This document shows, piece by piece, positions 30,605-40,067 of a stretch of 64,000 bases of DNA. The DNA comes from Timema cristinae. Taxonomy: Eukaryota; Arthropoda; Insecta; Phasmatodea; Timematidae. The notes below the pieces were generated by a model that saw only the letters and a list, made by a program, of their open reading frames with translations, was not told the origin of the DNA and searched no databases. Within the stretch, counting starts at the first letter, position 1. Each line of letters begins with the position of its first letter. Both the position numbers and the translations under genes were made by a program. The stretch is from the NCBI GenBank assembly GCA_039000515.1, contig JBCFYV010011135.1, positions 32,951,876-33,015,875 on the forward strand, read 5' to 3'.

Positions 30605-31892
30605 TTAGTGATGATATTTGAAGATTGACCACATGAAAACAAGAGAATGGCAAGCTGTTACCCAATAGTAACCATACAGTTCTCTCACAGATGATATTTG
30701 AAGATTGACCACATGAAAACAAGAGAATGACAAGCTGTTTCCCAATAGTAACCATACAGTTCTCTCACAGATGATATTTGAAGATTGACCACATGAAAAC
30801 AAGAGAATGGCAAGCTGTTTCTCAATAGTAACCATACAGTTCCCTCAGAGATGATATTTGAAGATTGACCACATGAAAACAAGAGAATGACAAGCTGTTC
30901 CCCAATAGTAACCATACAGTTCTCTCACAGATGATATTTGAAGATTGACCACATGAAAACAAGAGAATGACAAGCTGTTTCCCAATAGTAACCATACAGT
31001 TCTCTCACAGATGATATTTGAAGATTGACCACATGAAAACAAGAGAATGGCAAGCTGTTTCCCAATAGTAACCATACAGTTCCCTCAGAGATGATATTTG
31101 AAGATTGACCACATGAAAACAAGATGACAATCTGTTTCCCAATAGTAACCATACAGTTCTCTCAGAGAAGATATTTGAAGATTGACCACATGAAAACAAG
31201 AGAATGACAAGCTGTTCCCCAATAGTAACCATACAGTTCTCTCACAGATGATATTTGAAGATTGACCACATGAAAACAAGAGAATGACAAGCTGTTTCCC
31301 AATAGTAACCATACAGTTCTCTCACAGATGATATTTGAAGATTGACCACATGAAAACAAGAGAATGACAAGCTGTTTCCCAATAGTAACCATACAGTTCT
31401 CTCACAGATGATATTTGAAGATTGACCACATGAAAACAAGAGAATGGCAAGCTGTTTCTCATAGTAACCATACAGTTCCCTCAGAGATGATATTTGAAGA
31501 TTGACCACATGAAAACAAGAGAATGACAAGCTGTTTCCTAATAGTAACCATACAGTTCTCTCGGAGATGATATTTGAAGATTGACAACATGAAAACAAGA
31601 TCATGACAAGCTGTTTCCCAATAGTAACCATACAGTTCTCTCACAGATGATATTTGAATATTGACAACATGAAAACAAGAGAATGACAAGCTGTTTCCTA
31701 ATAGTAACCATACAGTTCTCTCACAGATGATATTTGAATATTGACAACATGAAAACAAGAGAATGACAAGCTGTTTCCCAATAGTAACCATACAGTTCTC
31801 TCAGAGATGATATTAGAAGATTGACCACATGAAAACAAGAGAATGACAAGCGGTTACCCAATAGTAACCATACAGTTCTCTTAGAGATGATA
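30605..31892 (-). repeat. 80-bp tandem array
   Basis: About 16 copies of GATGATATTTGAAGATTGAC, CACATGAAAACAAGAGAATG, CAAGCTGTTTCCCAATAGTA, ACCATACAGTTCTCTCA. All three minus-strand frames are mostly stop-free, so overlapping ~75-codon frames appear at every unit. With an 80-bp period this is a by-product and not a gene. It abuts the LINE piece at 30604. Confidence 0.95.
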
Positions 31893-32351
31893 CCCAGTGT
31901 AACCATGTCTCTACAAATAAGCACATTTCAAAGAGTTTCTATCCGCTAAATCCCACTCAAGTGATGGATAAAAAAGAGTCGGCCGGCTTCAGTGACTCGG
32001 CAGATAATAGATAACCTTGAAGTTACCGACCTTGGTAGTACGAGAAATTAATTAATGAATGAGAAGGGGGGGGGGAGGGAGAGGAAGGAAGGCAGCAAGT
32101 GTTTTGTTTATTAGAGGAGGGGGGAGAAGATTAAACATGGCCGTTGGCGGATATATTGTAAGGGGGGGAAGAAGGAAGTTTCAAGCCGCAGGGAATCTAG
32201 AGAGGCAAACATAACTTCCGGTTGATTTTCCTCGAAAATGTTTGTATTGGTTTGTTAAGTCAAATTTGTTCGTACCAAAGAGTTTTTGTAAATTAAAAAA
32301 AAAAAACATTTTTATGGTAATCATTTATAACATATAAAAAAAAAAAATTTT
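31893..32351. other. Unrecognised, purine-rich part
   Basis: GGGGGGGGGAGGGAGAGG-like tract near 32065 and AT-rich flanks. No gene. Confidence 0.45.
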
Positions 32352-32560
32352 TAGCACCACGGCTTACAGTCCATTTGCCTTATACTCGTATTTAATACTC
32401 ACGTTCATGTGTTAAGATGTGAAAAAGGTTGAATTTAGGAGGAAATTAAACAGCATTTGCGTATATATTGAGATCGATATAGTGGTAAACCATTCACTAA
32501 AAAAAAAAAAAATCACTCAATACATACGATCAAACCCAGACTATGGATAGATCTGACGTT
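32352..32560 (-). mobile_element. SINE-B copy, strongly diverged
   Basis: TTTAGCACCACGGCTTACAG (tail complement), AGGTTGAATTTAGGAGGAAA, CAGCATTTGCGTATAT, and the head side ACATACGATCAAACCCAGAC. Confidence 0.6.
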
Positions 32561-33480
32561 TATTCCTGCACGTCCACCGATGCGAAAGGCGGTAAACAGG
32601 AAAAGCAGTTATAACGAAAATAGGAACTAGGATGAATAAAAGATACCCTATCCTCATTGAGGAGATGAAATTCTTCCATCCATCCCTCCCCCCTTCCCTC
32701 CTACGCCCTTCCTCAACAATTTATTTTTTTCTACGAACACACACACACATATTATTATCAAACTTTCACTCGCCATCGCGTTGGCATTAAATTCTCAAAA
32801 GATCAATTTCTTCTGTAAAAATAATAATAAAAATCTCTCTTCACTACCCTACCCACATTTTCAACCCCCTTCCCCCCCAAAGACCCCTTTTTATTCAATT
32901 TATTCCTCCCGTCAGATAATGCAAGGCTTTTGAAGGTGCTTTCACACTTTTTTTTAACCCTTTATCTAAAAAAAACTGCTTCACAATAACCTTTATTTTT
33001 TCCTCTTTTGTGAAAAAACTGAGAAAGGGGGGCGTGGATTTTTGTGATTCTGTTTTTTTTTCCTCATCCTTTCCTTTTACCTATTTTTTTTTAGGGATTC
33101 GATCGCTTTAATATGAAGTCTCAAAAGAAGATGAGGAAGAAGAAAAACAAAGGAAGGTTAATTTAAATTTTTCTTTATCCTCCCCTATTCTCCCCACCCT
33201 ACCACAAATAAAAACTATGTAGTCATTCCGTGGGATACCTTGATTATTGTGTGTGCGCGTTTGTGATATATATATATATGGCGTTAACCCACAAACCGAG
33301 TCACCTCCATCTGTTGGCGAAAATAGTGCCAACCTCTGCATCTAAAGTAAGTTTCATGTGATAAGAACAACGAACCATCCGGCCATTAATCCCACTTTTC
33401 TAGACCGGAGCCCACTACTTTTTTTATTTATTTAAATAGCTCCTAATTTTTTTTTCCTCGAATTTGTTCACATTTCAGAA
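32561..33480. other. Unrecognised AT/C-rich stretch
   Basis: C-rich and T-rich runs, (CA)n near 32737. Short open frames show no motif. Confidence 0.4.
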
Positions 33481-33484
33481 AAAA

Positions 33485-33560
33485 CTAGAAGCAACAGGGA
33501 TCGAGCCCCGAACATTTCGTATCTGTAGCCATGAGCTCTGACTACTAGACCAGAAGGGGG
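33485..33560 (-). mobile_element. tRNA-like fragment
   Basis: Read on the minus strand: CTTCTGGTCTAGTAGTCAGA (A-box-like) through GGGGCTCGATCCCTG (B-box-like). It directly precedes dispersed repeat R. No clean cloverleaf. Confidence 0.5.
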
Positions 33561-33573
33561 GTATGTACACACT

Positions 33574-33890
33574 CGCTTTGCTCGTTGGGGGCTCAACCCC
33601 TAAACCCCCAATGAGGATGTAAACTAATGTAATTCCAGAGCAGTTTTTTGATAAGTCTTACTGTTTAGCCACAAGAGACCTCCAAAGAAAGGTCCGCACA
33701 GACTTTAAAGTTGCTCCGACATTTTGAATTTTTTTTTCCGGGGCTTTAAGATTAAAATTTTTAACTTTTTGGAATTTTTCCGTCGGTTACAGGCCAGAAT
33801 CTATAATTTTGTCAAATTTCAAGTTTCTATCTCATCTGGAAGTTGGTAAACATTAATGTCAGTGAGTGAGTCAGCCGTGTGGCTTTATAG
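33574..33890 (+). repeat. Dispersed repeat R, copy 2
   Basis: CTCGTTGGGGGCTCAACCCC, GTAATTCCAGAGCAGTTTTT, CCACAAGAGACCTCCAAAGA and TGTCAGTGAGTGAGTCAGCC, collinear with 22205-22545. Confidence 0.78.
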
Positions 33891-34089
33891 TATATAATTA
33901 TAATAATGATGATAATAATAATATAAAATATAATATAACCCACTATTTAATGAATCCCTAAATTCATTTTATCTTCAAGTCCCGAATCTTGAGGCGGCAG
34001 GGAGGGGGGTGGAGGAATAAATAATCTCGAACACTAGATGAAATCGGAATAAAAACGAATAGTAGTAATAGTAACCAAATGTCACCCGC

Positions 34090-34328
34090 TTATGTGGCCA
34101 CGTGGTCTAAGGCGCTACTTTCGCTTTAGACTAGATTACCGATGACAAGGAGATCAAGGTTCTAATCTTGGTTGGGTGTACTGAGGGTGGTTTTTCCTAA
34201 ATGGTTTTCCACTCTCCCTCCACCCTAATGTGGGTGCACTTCATATAAATATAGCCTCCCTAATTTCCAACACCATTAGCGTAGTTAGTATAACACGAAA
34301 GGGTAGTAAGACGCGGCGCTAAAAAAAT
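34090..34328 (+). mobile_element. SINE-B copy
   Basis: GTGGCCACGTGGTCTAAGGC head, B-box region AAGGTTCTAATCTTGG, TCCACTCTCCCTCCACCCTA, tail GGGTAGTAAGACGCGGCGCT then A-rich. Confidence 0.9.
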
Positions 34329-34714
34329 AAATTAAAAAAACTGTCCGGCCTAACTGCACGTTTTAAACTAAACCGATTATGGATGAGGATAGTAGAATCC
34401 AAAGAGAATGAACCCGTATTCGCGTGTAGGAGAAGCACTCAACCGGTTTTCGAACCCGAATCACCAGTGATCCCAATCCAGACTCTTAAGAGAGGCAAAC
34501 TCTAGATCAGCAGCGGCAAAAAAAAAAAAATTAAAATATAAAACCGTTCCGAACGATCACAATCAGGGTCAAGGCCATAAGGACATCCATTCATGGTCGA
34601 AGCTATCGTGTTCCATTTCCCACCAATAGTTTACAGAGATAGCCACTGTCCGTCCTCCCAGTGCTGCCAACAACGATACAGTAAAGTCTCTTCTACAGAC
34701 TCCATAGTCTGCAG

Positions 34715-34792
34715 ACTGCAAGGGTCTTCAAACTTTTCATGTCCAAGGGGCAAAATTTCTGCCTCTTGTTGGCTTGCGGGCCGCAGTTCGCT
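34715..34792. mobile_element. hAT-like MITE fragment
   Basis: GCAAGGGTCTTCAAACTTTT ... TTGCGGGCCGCAG matches the familiar hAT-type CAGGGGTC...CAAACT...GGGCCGCA end pattern. A similar end, inverted, is at 44449-44481 (TAAACCCCTGCTCTAG). Confidence 0.45.
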
Positions 34793-34798
34793 ACCGAT

Positions 34799-35016
34799 GT
34801 TATTATTATTACTATTATTATTTATGTTTCCTTACGACAGGCCTATTCCTTTTGTCAGTGACCTTAAGGCCGCCAATGCTCCCTGTCCTCTGCCTCCTAC
34901 TTCAGCTCCCAGAATTTTCTTCTTTCCTTCAAGTCATCCAATATTTGAATCCTCCTCCTTCCTAAGCTCCTCTTTCCCTCGACCTTTTCTTCTCTGACGT
35001 CGTACAGAAGACGACA
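34799..35016 (-). pseudogene. LINE RT C-terminus and 3' end, copy 3
   Basis: Minus strand: EELRKEEDSNIG, then a FWELK...EAEDREHWR-type pattern, then CTGTCGTAAGGAAACA and AATAATAATAG. It is collinear with 16391-16605. At the point where copy 1 enters its 45/57-bp array (CAGTTCCT), this copy changes to the 101-bp array. Frameshifts and stops make it a pseudogene. Confidence 0.72.
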
Positions 35017-36042
35017 GTTCCTGGTCCGTCAGATACTCACACCACCCGTGTCTAGAATACAAGCAACCTCCGCTCGGCTGCCAGGACATCATAACAAACC
35101 AGGAGGTGTACAAGATACCTCCTGGTCCGTCAGATACTCACACCACCCTTGTCACGAATCCAAGCAAGGTCCGCTCTGCTGCCAGGACATCATAACAAAC
35201 CAGGAGGTGTACAAGATACCTCCTGGTCCGTCAGATACTCACACCACCCGTGTCTAGAATACAAGCAAGCTCCGCTCTGCTGCCAGGGCATCATAACAAA
35301 CCAGGAGGTGTACAAGATACCTCCAGGTCCGTCAGATACTCACACCACCCTTGTCACGAATCCAAGCAAGGTCCGCTCTGCTGCCAGGACATCATAACAA
35401 ACCAGGAGGTGTACAAGATACCTCCTGGTCCGTCAGATACTCACACCACCCGTGTCTAGAATACAAGCAAGCTCCGCTCGGCTGCCAGGACATCATAACA
35501 AACCAGGAGGTGTACAAGATACCTCCTGGTCCGTCAGATACTCACACCACCCTTGTCACGAATCCAAGCAAGGTCCGCTCTGCTGCCAGGACATCATAAC
35601 AAACCAGGAGGTGTACAAGATACCTCCTGGTCCGTCAGATACTCACACCACCCGTGTCTAGAATACAAGCAAGCTCCGCTCTGCTGCCAGGGCATCATAA
35701 CAAACCAGGAGGTGTACAAGATACCTCCTGGTCCGTCAGATACTCACACCACCCTTGTCACTAATCCAAGCAAGGTCCGCTCTGCTGCCAGGACATCATA
35801 ACAAACCAGGAGGTGTACAAGATACCTCCTGGTCCGTCAGATACTCACACCACCCGTGTCTAGAATACAAGCAAGCTCCGCTCGGCTGCCAGGACATCAT
35901 AACAAACCAGGAGGTGTACAAGATACCTCCTGGTCCGTCAGATACTCACACCACCCTTGTCACGAATCCAAGCAAGGTCCGCTCTGCTGCCAGGACATCA
36001 TAACAAACCAGGAGGTGTACAAGATACCTCCTGGTCCGTTAT
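35016..36042 (+). repeat. 101-bp tandem array, locus 2, with 202-bp higher order
   Basis: About ten copies. Two unit types alternate: CGTGTCTAGAATACAAGCAA and CTTGTCACGAATCCAAGCAA, giving a 202-bp higher-order period. Each unit has a perfect hairpin, CCAGGAGGT...ACCTCCTGG, with a 9-base loop. The repeated 69- and 82-codon frames are by-products. Confidence 0.95.
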
Positions 36043-36840
36043 GGTTAAGCGCTTCAGTACGCTGCTCACTGGTAGTCTACTATCTTTTTTTTTTACAGAG
36101 AACGTGTGACTATACAGTATCTTCCACCTCGGTGGTCGAATGTTCTATGACGGGCTGTAAAACTACAGGCGGATTCACTTGGAAGTGAATACTTATTATG
36201 TGGAGTGTAAGATGAGAATGAAACACGAACGGAACGGTTCTTTATTTCAAGACACTCGTATTCGTCATAGACCAAGGTATGTTTTACATTATTAAAATGT
36301 GCTTTTCCAATCATGAGTTAATTTTTGAAAAATTGGTGTCCAGTCAAGAGTGAATCACCCTGTAGTTTAGTCATGAGTTTAACACCGAATATTAATAATA
36401 CCAAACGGGCAACATAAAACAGAAAAAATACGGTTCACAATATTAATTTTATCGCTCCTTAATTTAAAAATGAAGATATTTACTCGAAACTTGTAAAATT
36501 ATATACATATACCAGCCCCCTTCCACGTAAAAAAATATTGGAAAGAATTCTGGAAAACAAAGCTTCAAATCATCCATCATGTCAATTTAAAAACAAAACT
36601 TTTCTACTTTATTTTTTATTTTTTGGAAAATATAGTCCTACCATCACTGTATAGCCCCCTCCCTCTTTTTATCCTCCCTCCTATTTTCATCTCATTCCTC
36701 TTTCCTCACCCCTACCCCCCACCCCCTTCACCAACCCCTCTTTCCCTTCAACAACTTTTTTTTCCAACGACTATATAATATACTATCGACATTTTTATGA
36801 ATAATAAATTAATTTTTCAAAATAAAATATAGCCTATGCT
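36043..36840. other. Unrecognised stretch, C-rich part
   Basis: No coding signal. It contains a C/T-rich tract at about 36655-36765. Confidence 0.4.
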
Positions 36841-36959
36841 ACTCGCTGATAATGTAGCTTTATATTGGTGAAAGAATTTTTTAAATAGGTTCAGTAGTTT
36901 GAGTTTATCCATTACAAAAAAAAAAAATCAAATCTTTCCTCTTTATAATATTAGTATAG
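36841..36959 (+). mobile_element. RTE-like LINE 3' end fragment
   Basis: GGTTCAGTAGTTTGAGTTTA followed by TCCATTACAAA...and CTTTCCTCTTTATAATATTA GTATAG. I know this order from RTE-type LINE 3' ends in invertebrates. No coding sequence remains. The final AATATTAGTATAG is the TSD of the SINE that follows. Confidence 0.55.
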
Positions 36960-37225
36960 TGACCTGGTGATCTAGGGGTAAGGTGTCGGACTTCTATGCT
37001 GGCGGCCGGGGTTCAATCCTCGGTCCCGGCAAAGATTTATCTGATTGCCAAACCCTTCCTTCACCTCTGACAAGACATCTTGTGAATGTGGGGAATACCA
37101 GGCCTCCACCGTGGTTCGGATCCCACGTTAAACTGTAGGTCCTCCATTTCATCTCACAATCACCCTACCATTACACATCAGCGTAAGTGCGTACAACCCG
37201 AACGGGTAGTAAGACGCGGTGCTGC

Positions 37226-37287
<62 letters not shown>

Positions 37288-37296
37288 TTAGTATAG
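36947..37296 (+). mobile_element. SINE-A, full length, 13-bp TSD
   Basis: TSD AATATTAGTATAG at 36947-36959 and 37284-37296. The SINE is 36960-37283: TGACCTGGTGATCTAGGGGT, GGCGGCCGGGGTTCAATCCT, body, CCCGAACGGGTAGTAAGACG, GTGCTGC and a ~60-bp (TAA)n. This insertion fixes the 5' start and the tail of the family. Confidence 0.96.
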
Positions 37297-37314
37297 AAGT
37301 ATAGCTATAGATGA

Positions 37315-37572
37315 CGAACTCGGTGGTTCTTCAAGTAAAAGTGCTCGCCCCAGTACCCGATGTTTGTGGGTTCAAACCCAGCCAGGGTCAACAGATTTTT
37401 CTTAAAACTTAAAATCCGTAGCACAACTTACTTCGGAGGGAGAGGTAAAAGCCGTCTTGGTACCATGACGATCGAGGCAGGTAAAAGAACCCGAGAAGGT
37501 ATGTGAAAATACCTTTCCTAGCAAAGTTGGTTGGTCCTTTATCTCTCACTCATAGAAATTTAACGCGGATGG
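37315..37572 (+). mobile_element. SINE-C copy 2
   Basis: CTCGGTGGTTCTTCAAGTAA, B box GGGTTCAAACCC, AAAATCCGTAGCACAACTTA, CCGAGAAGGTATGTGAAAAT, TATCTCTCACTCATAGAAAT. Collinear with 2899-3165. Confidence 0.75.
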
Positions 37573-37689
37573 AAACCACACTTTCTGAACTCCCTTTAGT
37601 ACATGGGATTTCTACCAGATGGTGCAGGTAGCACTAGCCAGCCGTGCTTGCCTAGCTACAGATGGAGAGAAGTCACATCAAACCAACCT

Positions 37690-38120
37690 TCGGGTAACAT
37701 AATTACGATTAATTAAATAGCCAAGATATTATATTATCTAATTACCAATATGGCCGCATATAAATACTATATTATTTAAATTGAAAATTAACACATGGAT
37801 ACGGGAATCAAACCCGGGACCTTAAACTTAGTACGCCAATGCTCTAACCACTGAGCTATCCATTCATTCTGACAGTTGTCATTATACAGTTGTCATTGTA
37901 CAGTTGTCATTGTATATTTGGTAGCGTAAAACCCTCCAAAGTCGAAGATGTCTGCGTTTTCTAATAACTCGTGATCTTAATTGATCGCTTAAATAAGTAG
38001 CTAACGATTCCCTCACGTCCATCACAGACTCTGTCTCAATATATGAGTGAAATACGACTCCAGCAAGGGACGACTCGTCTATAGCTCAGTGGTTAGAACA
38101 TGTGCGTGTATAAACATGTG
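37690..38120. mobile_element. Element with two outward tRNA-like modules, short copy
   Basis: A minus-strand tRNA-like module at about 37797-37868 (GGATAGCTCAGTGGTTAGAG to GGGTTTGATTCCC) is separated by ~200 bp of conserved spacer (CCCTCCAAAGTCGAAGATGT, TCGTGATCTTAATTGAT) from a plus-strand module (CTATAGCTCAGTGGTTAGAA at ~38081). The minus module pairs its ends over seven bases (ATGGATA/TATCCAT), but the anticodon stem is weak. The same layout occurs at 47400-47805. Confidence 0.6.
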
Positions 38121-38432
38121 GTAACGCGTCGCGTGAGTTTCTATTACAACTTTCTAACCAATCAATCACGGAAATTATAATTTAAATATTTTAAAAGTAA
38201 ATATGTCCATGATTAATGATCTAGTCCCACCAAGTGGAAACTTGTGATGGATGTAGGTAGCTTTTGGAAAATTTCAAAAAAAAAAAAAAAAAATCAGTTA
38301 CCCTAGGGTGGAGTGGTTAGTATGAGCTCAGAACTCCTGCCTCACCTTTTTATCTTCGTTCCAGTTGGATGACCGGAACAAGAAACGGTTACTTCCGGTT
38401 AGAAAAAAAAATCTAATCCCGTCTCTGAGAAC
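38121..38432. other. Unrecognised stretch
   Basis: Poly-A near 38275-38292. No gene. Confidence 0.4.
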
Positions 38433-38518
38433 CGAACCACGGTGGAGGCCTGGCATTCCTCACATTCACAAGATGTCTTGTCAGAGGTGAAGGAAGGGTT
38501 TGGCAATCAGATAAATTT
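38433..38518 (-). mobile_element. SINE-A internal fragment
   Basis: CCGAACCACGGTGGAGGCCT, CACAAGATGTCTTGTCAGAG, GGTTTGGCAATCAGATAAAT. Both ends are missing. Confidence 0.85.
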
Positions 38519-38585
38519 GGCTTCGATTTAGTTCAAGATAATGGTGTAAAACTCAAAATATACAAAACAATAGTCTTATTTAATC

Positions 38586-38826
38586 TCCGCGTCTTACTAC
38601 CCGTTCGGGTTATAACCCTTATGTATTAATTATGATGATAGTTTTTAAGGATTAGGATAGCTATATATATATAGAAAGTGTACCCGCAGTCGCGTGTAGA
38701 ATTTTTTGTATAAAAAAAAACACCTCTGTACATCTGACCTAGTTTCTAACCTCGATCCCCCGTTATCAGAAGTCTGGTCTAATGTGAGAGTAGTGCCTTA
38801 GACCATGTGGCCACCGATGTGGGTTA
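38586..38826 (-). mobile_element. SINE-B copy
   Basis: CCGCGTCTTACTACCCGTTC tail complement, GTGTACCCGCAGTCGCGTGT, head complement CCATGTGGCCACCGATGTGG. Confidence 0.9.
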
Positions 38827-39109
38827 AACCCTTGTTAGAAAGTGAACTTCAAGTTTAAATAATAACTACCATTCTCTGTAATTTATCAGAACAAGTTTTT
38901 TTTTACTTTATTTCCGTGCCAAAAGGTAATAACATTTTACTAAAACAATGACAGGCGATTTATCGTTGATGCTATGGTTGCCTAGCTTCCAGGGGAAGTG
39001 GCGTGATTCCTTGCATTTAAAATCGGTTCCTTTAAAGTGTTTCCGGGGGGAAAAAAAGATCATTGATTTGGGAGTATTGGGGATGAGACAAAATGTAAAC
39101 TTTTTTTTT
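38827..39109. other. Unrecognised stretch
   Basis: Two overlapping short frames on opposite strands around a T run. No motif. Confidence 0.35.
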
Positions 39110-39139
39110 TTTTTAGTTTTCACACCAAAACATCAAATA

Positions 39140-39333
39140 TTCCTCCAGTAGATTATTATTATTATTATTATTAGCACCGCGTCTTACTACCCGTTCGGGT
39201 TATACGCACTTACGCTAATGTGTAATGGTAGGGTGATTGTGAGATGAAATGGAGGACCTACAGTTTAACGTGGAATCCGAACCACGGTGGAGGCCTGGCA
39301 TTCCCCACATTCACAAGATGTTCCTCCAGTAGA
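39140..39333 (-). mobile_element. SINE-A, 5'-truncated, 13-bp TSD
   Basis: TSD TTCCTCCAGTAGA at 39140-39152 and 39321-39333. The SINE (39153-39320) starts with (ATT)n and stops at CATTCACAAGATG, so the head half never inserted. This is direct evidence for 5'-truncating target-primed insertion. Confidence 0.95.
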
Positions 39334-39465
39334 AACAAAGAGTTTAATTTTCTTCCCAAAGTGATATCAACAATTGTTGAATATCTGTCGAGGGTGTCCT
39401 GGAATTTAATGACAATTTTTTCTATTCATTTAAAAAGTTTGTCATCTAAGACCACCCACCGTGGG

Positions 39466-39745
39466 GTGACCTGGTCGTCTAGAGGTAAGGTGTCAAGACT
39501 TCTGTGCTAGGGTGTCCGGGGTTCAATCCTCGGTCCCGGCACAGATTTATCTGATTACCAAACCCTTCCTTCACCTCTGACAAGACGTGTATTAATCACA
39601 ACTTGTGAATGTGGGGAATGCCAGGCCTCCACCGTGGTTCGGATCCCACGTTAAACTGTAGGTCCTCCATTTCATATCACAATCACCCTAGCATTACACA
39701 TTAGCGTAAGTACGTATAACCCGAACGGGTAGTAACACGTGGTGC

Positions 39746-39793
<48 letters not shown>
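39466..39793 (+). mobile_element. SINE-A, full length, in foldback loop
   Basis: GTGACCTGGTCGTCTAGAGG, GGGGTTCAATCCTCGGTCCC, CCCGAACGGGTAGTAACACG, (TAA)n of ~45 bp. No clear TSD was identified. Confidence 0.93.
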
Positions 39794-39796
<3 letters not shown>

Positions 39797-40067
39797 CGCT
39801 ATGATCATGGCGGCAGATATTCAATAACTGTTGATATCACCGTGTGAAGAAAATTAAACTCGTTTTTAAAGGTGAAATATTTAATTAATTATTGTCCAAA
39901 AAAAATGTTGTGATATAAAAACTGCAAAAAACATTTGTTCTTTTCTCACGTCATTTATAATTATTGCACGTCTTACCCTCTCCCCCCTCCCCCTCCCCTG
40001 GCTTTCTATTGTCGCTGTAACAACAGACGTAAAGTGGTCTATCCCCTTCGTAGCACCAAAAGTATCC

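Larger units (their letters stand above)
39110..39935. mobile_element. Foldback element carrying two SINE-A insertions
   Basis: Foldback pieces are at about 39110-39152, 39334-39465 and 39794-39935. The left arm (CAAAGAGTTTAATTTTCTTC, CAACAATTGTTGAATATCTG) is complementary to the right arm (GCAGATATTCAATAACTGTT, GAAGAAAATTAAACTC). One SINE split the left arm and another entered the loop. Confidence 0.85.

Noticed and set aside
30605..31924. Many overlapping ~75-codon minus-strand frames
   Set aside because: They are the 80-bp unit read in three frames and not separate genes.
35048..36188. Repeated 69- and 82-residue frames in the 101-bp array
   Set aside because: 101 is not a multiple of three, and each frame ends within two or three units.
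37797..37868. Functional tRNA gene (minus strand)
   Set aside because: D- and T-arms look good and the acceptor pairs, but the anticodon stem is weak and the module is part of a two-copy mobile element.
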